Origin: Podila epigama
Lineage: Eukaryota > Mortierellomycota > Mortierellomycetes > Mortierellales > Mortierellaceae
Length of the DNA stretch: 26,512 bases
Assembly (NCBI GenBank): GCA_015679605.1
Contig: JAAAVE010000016.1
Coordinates: 14,125 to 40,636 of the forward strand
Reading direction: 5' to 3'
Of the stretch, positions 20,204 to 26,512 are shown in pieces. How positions within the stretch are numbered: position 1 is the stretch's first letter; the number at the start of each line of letters is the position of its first letter. The translations under genes and the position numbers were made by a program. A model generated the notes under the pieces. It did not search any database. It saw only the letters and a list, made by a program, of their open reading frames with translations, and was not told the origin of the DNA.

Positions 20204-21444
20204 TCAGTCATGTGTATGGTGTGTATTTTCAAAGTCTGAAGGCCACGGAGTACCGAGCCACACTCTATCGTAGTAAACATCCAAATCCTTGCTTTTACCG
20301 AGGTGCTTCTTGTCTAAGACCAAATGGATGGTGGAGAATGTCTTCATTGTTGGTTTGATCTTGGGGATCAACGACTCTTTGCTACCTTGGGAACATGGCC
20401 ATTTCAACACACTCGTTCGTAGAATTGACATCCTTGACGAGATTCCTTTTGATCCGAAGAACCAAAAATGAAATAAACCAGTTACCAGAGTTGTCGCCTG
20501 CAATAATTATGAATCCTGCAAGCGAAATTCTTGCTTGAGATGAACGAGATGATGGACAAGCATACTGTTCGCTAATGGCCTTTCCCATCCTTCCCATCAC
20601 AACATGATGCTGACGGATCTCAAATCTCTCAAAGTAGAGAACAAATTGATGATCGATTGTTGGTTCCTGAGAGATCGAGAACTGGGTGTACCATCCAATT
20701 GCAGCTCATTTCTCAACACTTCCTCCTCCTCCGCGGCCTCCTTCTCCTTCTTCTCAACACCTCCATCACCTCCATGGTCCCTCTTGCTATCCTCCTGACG
20801 TTCTCGTTGCCTTCAGCCTTGTGAAAATAAAAAGCAGGATACTCTTGAAGTTTCTCCACAATATCCTCATCCGCAGAGTTCAATGAATAAAGATCAAATT
20901 TTCCACCGATTTGAACATATGCTGAAATACTGATTATCTTGTGAATGGCGATCCTGTCCTGCCCTTCTTTTATCATATCCCTCTTCTGGGATGACCTTGC
21001 GACATGATCCTTTGGCCGATACATTGCTCTGCCCTGGATGCCGCGTGATATCCTAATGGAATTTTGTGTTGTCCTTCTGTGAAAACAAGAAACATATTCC
21101 GACTGCAAATCTTCTTTGTAACATCCCTGCACTGTCAAGAGTCAAGAACGAATGACAGGGAGGACAACAACGGCATACTGCTTTGGAAAGTCGTTCCTCG
21201 GTCATGATGACCACAACGTCCTGAATTTTCCTGCATCGAGTGATGGGAAAGAGTATTCCTCCATTTTCCTCCAACAAACGCGAGTCTTTGTGACTCTTTG
21301 GTCCCTGCTTGATATCCTTGCCAATGGACATTTGATGGTTTCCATGCCCTGTTTGCATACTAGAGCAGTGACCATATCAAAATGAATCGATCCGCAATCT
21401 CCTTGCTTGCCATGCATGATATCAGTCCTTTGTTGTGTTGCCAT
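20204..21444 (-). pseudogene. Possible decayed gene (or unresolved spliced gene), family unknown
   Basis: Several minus-strand open segments have protein-like composition but sit in different frames and overlap, so simple GT-AG splicing does not join them. In order: 21444-21202 (begins MATQQRTDIMHGKQ), 21358-21053 (ILFPITRCRKIQDVVVIMTEE), 21138-20713 (IAIHKIISISAYVQIGGKFD...YPAFYFHKAEG), 20812-20597 (GGDGGVEKKEKEAAEEEEVL, a shift of one frame from the previous segment), 20600-20382, and 20503-20204 (TFSTIHLVLDKKHLGKSKDL). A TTTTCACAG acceptor-like site near 21080 could mark one intron. I do not recognise the family. A frameshifted old gene is my preferred reading; sequencing indels or an intron-rich real gene are alternatives. 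The 260 bases between 21445 and the eL22 3' end hold nothing recognisable beyond the eL22 polyadenylation signal. Confidence 0.35.
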
Positions 21445-21614
21445 CTTTCCTTGTCCTTGAATGATAAGTATACTCTTGGTCGGTAATGAGATAAAAAAAA
21501 GTCTTCAGAAGTTGTGATTCGCGACTAAGCGCTGGCTCGTCTTCATCTCGCCGTGAAAGTGGTTTTTTACATGATAAAAGGAAACCTCGAATGGATATTA
21601 TTTTTTTTTGGTTC

Positions 21615-21620
21615 TTTATT
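21615..21620 (-). terminator. Probable polyadenylation signal, eL22 gene
   Basis: Minus-strand AATAAA 85 bases beyond the eL22 stop codon, next to a T run on the plus strand. Confidence 0.45.
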
Positions 21621-21704
21621 CAAGAGTTCGAATACGTTTCCCCAAGTCCATGGATAGTGTCTCAGACAAAAAAATGAGTTGGTTCTATAGAGAAAAAAAC
21701 CAGC

Positions 21705-22462
21705 TTATTCCTCATCCTCATCATCGTCCTGGTTGGCGATGTTGAAGTAGCGGAGCTCGTAGGTGTTCTTGTCAGAGGCAATGACACGGAGCCAGTCACG
21801 GAGCTGGTGCTTCTTGAGGAACTTCTTGGTAAGATACTTGAGGTAACGCTTGGAGAACTCCTGGTTGGCGGTGACGGTGATCTTGGCATCATCAGCACGG
21901 ACGATGGTGACCTTGTCAGCGAGAGCACCAGTGCGGCCCTCGATCTTGATGCGATCGTGAAGGAACTTCTCCTGTTGTTGTTAAAAAGATGAGCAAGATG
22001 GCAATGTTAGAGTCATGGTGATAGGAATAAAATAATACCGACAGCAAGTCAACATAAAACAAAAAAAAAGAATCCTTACGAAAGCAGCGGCATCGAAGAT
22101 CTTGTCACCGGCGGGACCGGAGCAGTCGATGGTGAACTTGTAAAGAACCTTCTTGGAAGCCTTCTACAAATCGAGCAATGATTGTGAAAAAGATCGTGTA
22201 AGTTAAACAAGAATCCATCAGCGGTTCTCCATGAAATTAAAGGCGATCCAGAGATGGGGTTGAATTTAAATGTCGAAATGTCAAAGTGGATGATGTTGAA
22301 TCCAAATGAAAATGTCAACAAGGTTCCTTCTGTGCAATAAGCAAAGTCCAGTTATGAATTGAAATAGTGTTGCCGTGGTTGCTGAAGATCATCCATATTC
22401 CGATTCTGAACCCCAATTGCACCATGTTGTTGGACATCGTAATCACTCACAGTGGGAGCCAT
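21705..22462 (-). CDS. RPL22: 60S ribosomal protein eL22
   Basis: Three exons: 22462-22451, 22163-22080 and 21971-21705, in phase, giving 120 residues (human eL22 has 128). The first exon encodes only MAPT and is followed by a 287-base intron, a layout common in ribosomal-protein genes. The family signature is clear: [20 protein letters not shown], then [17 protein letters not shown], the basic stretch [20 protein letters not shown] that contacts 28S rRNA, then DWLRVIA and the acidic end QDDDEDEE. It is a structural protein of the large cytosolic ribosomal subunit. It lies 165 bases downstream of the uS9m gene in the same direction. A minus-strand AATAAA is present after its stop. Confidence 0.97.
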
Positions 22463-22593
22463 TTTTCTTGAAAGTTTGAGAGGGAGAAAACAATCCAATC
22501 CACACGGACATCGAAAATATATCCATCCACCCCCAAAAAAAAATATGAAATTGTTCTGAAAAGACACACGTGATAAAAATCAAAGCCACAGAA

Positions 22594-22599
22594 TTTATT
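22594..22599 (-). terminator. Probable polyadenylation signal, uS9m gene
   Basis: Minus-strand AATAAA 29 bases beyond the uS9m stop codon and 132 bases before the eL22 ATG, so the two transcription units are tightly packed. Confidence 0.45.
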
Positions 22600-22627
22600 G
22601 AAATGAAAAGTAATAAAAATGAAAGAG

Positions 22628-23807
22628 TTAACGCTTGACCCATTGGAACTTTTTCCTTGCTCCATATTGACCAGGCTTCTTACGCTCCACAACACGCATA
22701 TCGCGAGTAATGCAGCCAGCTAGAGTGCGAGGGGTGAAATGAGGTGGTATATGATCAGCTTTCTGCCATGATATGCTACGTAATAAAGAGCGTCCTGCAC
22801 ATGCATGAGTAGTATGAAAAATGATAATAATAATATTCATACCTTTACGAAGACGAGGCTTCAACTCAGGCAAATGTGTCATCAACGCCTTGGCAACACC
22901 GAGTGAAATAGCTTCGGCTTGACCTATTCAATGACACAACAATCAATAAAAAAGAAAATAGACATATGAGTAATCACTTGTCGATCCCAATGTTCGATCC
23001 TACTGACTGTCTTGCAATTTAAAGACACAATGAAAACTAGTAAACTCAAGGCACAATTCAATAAGGTAAAACACACATACCGGTGGTACCACCTCCTTGG
23101 ACGAGCGCCCAGACGTTGTACTTTCCGACCAGATCAGTGACGGTAAATGGCTTCAACAAAGAATCACGGTCCTGAGACTTCTTAAAGTAGGTAGCAACAT
23201 CCTGTCCGTTGATCATCACATGGCCATCGCCTTCAACTACATACACACTGGCGCTGGCCTCCTTTCTGCGTCCTGTTGCCAACGCTCTTCCAAGGTGATC
23301 CACAACACGAGGCTTGGCCTTTTGCGCCATTTGCTCCTCACTCTTTGAAAATTTGACAAACAATTCAGCGATCCTGGCTGGGCGGGGTGTGAGGGTCGCG
23401 AGCTGGTTCAACTTGGAGATGACGAGGCGGTGCTGCGATGTTTTGAGAGTGCTAACGCCAATAGCCTCAGCAAGGGCATCCCTGCCAAGCCAGTTGGGAC
23501 GATCGGACTCCTTTGAGGGCTTTGCAACGGGGCGTACTTGGCGGTACATGGCGTCGAGGTTGACAATCAACTCGTTGTAGACGGGGTTTGTAGTAAAGTA
23601 CGAAGGCGACTCAGGCTTGACCTGGAAGCCGTTTAAAGCATGGTAGCCGTTAATGGGTTCCTGAACTTCCGAAACAGGGGTCGATGCTAAGTTGGACGAG
23701 TGGCGCATGCCTGTGGTTGTAACACCTGTGCGAAGCGCAGAGAACGCCATTGGACGGGTGACGGCGCCAACAGCAGCCCTCATCAGCGACCGTGATGATG
23801 CGAGCAT
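22628..23807 (-). CDS. MRPS9: Mitochondrial small-subunit ribosomal protein uS9m
   Basis: Three exons: 23807-23081, 22923-22843 and 22719-22628, in phase, giving 299 residues. The first about 35 residues (MLASSRSLMRAAVGAVTRPM) are Arg/Ser/Ala-rich without acidic residues, a mitochondrial presequence. A mitochondria-specific region (about 40-165) follows. The uS9 domain starts at about residue 170: GRALATGRRKEASASVYVVE, GDGHVMINGQDVATYF, then KYNVWALVQGGGTTGQAEAI with the glycine-rich turn. The C terminus GQYGARKKFQWVKR is the conserved basic tail that reaches the P-site tRNA. It is part of the mitoribosome small subunit. It is followed at short distance by eL22. Confidence 0.96.
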
Positions 23808-24323
23808 GGTGTGAGTTTGTGATGCGAAAAGGAGTGGAGAAACTGAGCCTGAATCCTTTCAAACAAACAAAAAGCAATGTCAATGAGGTTTTGTGTCAAG
23901 CAACCTTTCCTGATTCCGGTGGCTTGGCTGTTTACCCTCGAATCACAGTCTCGGCTGTTTAACTCGCTGCTGTGTCTTTGGATATGTTGGGCTTGGTATC
24001 GATGATGTCCGAGGTGCCAGTGTGATGGTAATAAAGAGCACGGCTTTGTGGGGTACATTGGATTACATCGAACTTATTGTGAACACTTCCAAACATGGTT
24101 CCGCCGGGACCTCTTGGCTGCCTCTGACTTGAGAACGTATTAAGGCCAAGGTCGCCTTCTTCCCGTCACTGGGACAACAAATGATGCACCTTAGCCTAGA
24201 AGCAATCAGTATGTGATACCAAAGCAACTCGTGAAAGTCAGCAAGTCTGGAGCGAAAGGTACTCGACATGCGTTGACTAAGTTGTCATTTTTTTGTTGGT
24301 CTGTTTTCTTTTCGGACTCAATT
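23808..24323. other. Intergenic region between uS9m and the CorA transporter
   Basis: This is 516 bases holding the uS9m promoter and leader and the 3' flank of the CorA gene. No supported gene, and no clear polyadenylation hexamer for the CorA transcript. Open segments here have no family features. Confidence 0.45.
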
Positions 24324-26471
24324 CTAGAGAAGCTTTATTTTGCGAGCAAGAACTAAGAACAAACTTGCTGCTAGGAAAATCGCAGCAACGATCCAAAGGA
24401 ACCATGCCAAGCCTTCTGATTCCTGTCCGGGCACAGGGACGTTCATGCCCCACAGACCGGTGACTAAATTCATTGGTAGCACTATACTGCCTAGTACAGT
24501 CATTTTGGTCAGCACGTTGTTGGTCTCGTTCGAGGCTGAAGTCATCTCGATATTGATCTGTGCCAGATAATTTGAATGCGACCGAGAAAGAATCTTTTCA
24601 TAATGCGAAAGGTTTTGCAGCATGGTGATAATATGATCTAGGGACAATATGATGATTCAGGTTTAGTTCTTCTGTCTGCCATTTTTTTTTTTTGTTCATT
24701 CACGTCAGGTATCTTTACCACTATGAGTAAATACTGTACGAAACCATTTGCCTTACCTTGGATATCCCCCATAAACAAACCAATCTCGCCCATGCCTTTG
24801 GGTCCCATTCTTCCCTCGAAGCGCTTGATCAAACCTTTGATAACATCTGCCTTTCCTGTCAATAAGCGCAGCAGACTCATGACTCTCTTTCGACAATTAC
24901 CAATGCGCCGGAGCATGTCGGTCTGTTCAGATTCTTTGAGGATCAACACGAGCTCATCGATCATGTCGACTTCTGTTTCCACTTGACGGATAAGTGGTGC
25001 AAATGTATCTACGATATCATCGATAATAGCATAATTGATCCAATCTTGGTTGGGAAAAAATGATGTTTGTTAGAAAGAACGTTGGAAATGGGGACAAAAA
25101 AAAAAAAAAAAATGTGTCTCTCACCTGGCGTGACCTCCATCCTTTCTTTGAGATGTCGGATTCTCTTTCGGACATTGCGGCAGTGAGGTACTGGCCTAAA
25201 GTGGTACTGTTTGAATGAGAAATGGATGCAGAAATAAAAAAAAGGAGTCAGCACTAAAAATCAAGTGTGAGCAGTAATGAAAGTCCAGATCTGAACATGA
25301 ACGGATGATCTTACGGAAATGATGCCTCCTGGAAGAACCAAGGTGTAGACGCTCAGTGCTTGGAGGTAATTGTGGCTGTTTGGATCCAAGACGAATGTGC
25401 GGAAACACACAAAGTAGTAGTTGAGAAACATCTCGCACTTTTCGCGGCCTTCTTCCATGAGAATGTCTTCTGTCGTCAAAGGATGAATGCGGAACACCTA
25501 GCACAGGTACCAAAGTTAGAACGAGAAGGGGAGAATAAAATACAAAACAAGGTGTCCGCCACATCATTCAAAGCTCACCTGGCCCAGCATTCTAATCTCC
25601 TCATCCGTCGGTGCTAGCACATCTAGCCAAAAGTAGCCTGCCTGCAACATGTTGGAGAGAGTCTGTCCTCGTGGGGGGATTTCACCAAGGGTCTGAGCAT
25701 GGACTGTGACCGATGCAGTGGAGTACAGCGTGAACCTGTAAGCATCGTCCAAAGGAATCTAGAGTGAGTTGGTTCCACAAGGACGATCAGTTCGTTAGAA
25801 TGAGCTTGGCATTTCTCGTCACATAGCACTTGTAAAATTTGACAAAGAGAAATGGTTCAGGGACTGACCTGGTTTTTGTCTCGCTCGCCAAAGAGACTGT
25901 AGCTGCGCTCAGGGATTGGTACATTCTTTCCAGAGATGGACCCGTAGTTGGTGTCTTTACCTTTGGAAGCTAAGCTACCGTTGGCGCCAAAAGAACTACT
26001 CAGAGTGGCGCCCTTTAGCTTGGATAGAAGACCGCTAGACATGCTACGATTGCGTGTTTGGGATTCCCCTGGTGTTTTGGCGGCCTTCTGTTCTGTGTTG
26101 TGCATCATCTTTTGCGTCTTTGTTTGTTCTTGCCTAATATACTCCTCTAGTGCTGCATAGTCGATGTCAAAGTTGCTTGATTGAATAGGATAGCAGACCT
26201 AATGATAGATTTGATGGCCATAAGCGTTAGCTTACGCATTCCACAAACATATAAAACACATATTAGGAAGACAGGTTCATTTGTACATTACATCTTCTTC
26301 TGCGACAGAATGCCGCCGGCTAGAAAAGTCGACACTAGAGTCTGCATCCTCATAATCATAGTGGTGGGATGCACCATTGCTCTCCATATCAAGCACTCGA
26401 GCACCTCGCCTAGCGTCTTTTTGGAGCTTGGAGAGTCGGGCGTGGAGTGGCACGGGCGATGGGGTCACCAT
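24324..26471 (-). CDS. CorA-family Mg2+ transporter (Mnr2/Alr1-like)
   Basis: Seven exons: 26471-26292, 26198-25869, 25758-25579, 25497-25315, 25206-25125, 25044-24757 and 24637-24324, in phase, giving 518 residues. Residues about 1-170 are polar and cytosolic. Family blocks follow: GYFWLDVLAPTDEEIRML, then FRIHPLTTEDILMEEGREKC (typical of CorA/Alr), FVLDPNSHNYLQALSVYTLV, YHFRPVPHCRNVRKRIRHL, WINYAIIDDIVDTFAPLI and a long coiled-coil pore helix. The C terminus has two membrane segments (about 461-476 and 491-512) joined by the diagnostic GMN motif (478-480) in LWGMNVPVPG, the Mg2+ selectivity loop. Mnr2 is vacuolar and Alr1/2 are at the plasma membrane; these features do not decide between them. 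The ATG at 26471 follows an in-frame TAA (26477-26475). It also lies inside an inverted repeat at the window end, so the 5' end is uncertain. Confidence 0.92.
25096..25112. repeat. Poly(A) run of 17 bases within a CorA intron
   Basis: Uninterrupted A on the plus strand inside the intron 25124-25045. On the coding strand it is a T run shortly after the donor. Confidence 0.8.
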
Positions 26472-26512
26472 CACTTATGGGACCCTTACCGCGCATGATG
26501 ACCCCATCGCCC
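26454..26512. repeat. Inverted repeat at the right end of the window
   Basis: The left arm 26454-26473 and right arm 26496-26512 are reverse complements over 17 bases apart from a 3-base insertion in the left arm, with a 22-base spacer. The right arm ends at the last base of the window, and the CorA start codon lies in the left arm. It may be a true hairpin or a chimeric contig end. Confidence 0.7.

Noticed and set aside
20110-21444. Retroposed gene copy marked by the 23-base A run
   Set aside because: The A run is on the strand opposite to the required poly(A) tail for minus-strand coding segments, and no target-site duplication is seen.
21620-21640. tRNA-like box B (GTTCGAAT)
   Set aside because: No box A, acceptor stem or T-arm pairing is found around it.
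22164-22450. Possible box C/D snoRNA in the first eL22 intron
   Set aside because: Ribosomal-protein introns often host snoRNAs, but the TGAT/CTGA-like words here are not in a proper C-D order with terminal pairing.
26470-26496. A 15-base intron joining an upstream ATG (26496) to the CorA frame
   Set aside because: Too short to be spliced, and its acceptor would be AAG. An in-frame TAA before 26471 makes the internal ATG the better start.

Overview
The window is eukaryotic nuclear DNA, most likely from a fungus. Genes are compact, and nearly all are split by short introns (mostly 50-170 nt) with GTRNGT donors and YAG acceptors. Most exon joins could be fixed by reading phase. The combination of a CHIP/STUB1 E3 ligase, a BLOC-1-like subunit, Misato/DML1, an AIM41/YqeY protein, an Mnr2/Alr1-type CorA transporter and a Gln-rich tyrosine-kinase-like kinase suggests an early-diverging fungus, Mucoromycota-like. 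That placement is inference from gene content; no marker here proves it. I see no transposase, viral gene, CRISPR array, operon or confident RNA gene.

Layout, left to right. (1) 11-1098, minus: 3'-truncated AMP-forming acyl/4-coumarate-CoA ligase. (2) 2070-3505, plus: CHIP-type co-chaperone E3 ligase (TPR plus U-box), five exons. (3) 4312-8735, minus: 1332-residue PH-domain protein with a long unrecognised C-terminal half, five exons. (4) 9912-10730, minus: mitochondrial YqeY/AIM41-like protein. (5) 10939-13782, plus: Misato/DML1, twelve exons, diverging from gene 4 over about 210 bp. (6) 14135-15135, minus: small coiled-coil protein resembling BLOC-1 subunit 4. (7) 15359-15985, plus: unrecognised 168-residue protein, diverging from gene 6. 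(8) 16081-18353, minus: Gln-rich TKL-like protein kinase. (9) 18856-19985, minus: SRA1/Sec31-C-terminal-domain protein with a probable GC-AG intron. (10) 20204-21444, minus: a stretch of short open segments in conflicting frames, either a decayed gene or an unresolved spliced gene. (11) 21705-22462, minus: cytosolic ribosomal protein eL22. (12) 22628-23807, minus: mitochondrial ribosomal protein uS9m. (13) 24324-26471, minus: CorA-family Mg2+ transporter with the GMN motif.

Most of this is ordinary housekeeping: translation, mitochondrial upkeep, protein quality control, endolysosomal trafficking and Mg2+ homeostasis. The genes do not form a single pathway. The most interesting local arrangements are the divergent mitochondrial pair AIM41/Misato, the adjacent cytosolic and mitochondrial ribosomal-protein genes, and the divergent BLOC-1-like/unknown pair. 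The real unknowns are the C-terminal half of the PH-domain protein, the 168-residue protein at 15359-15985, and the broken-looking stretch at 20204-21444. I found no clearly novel multi-gene system.
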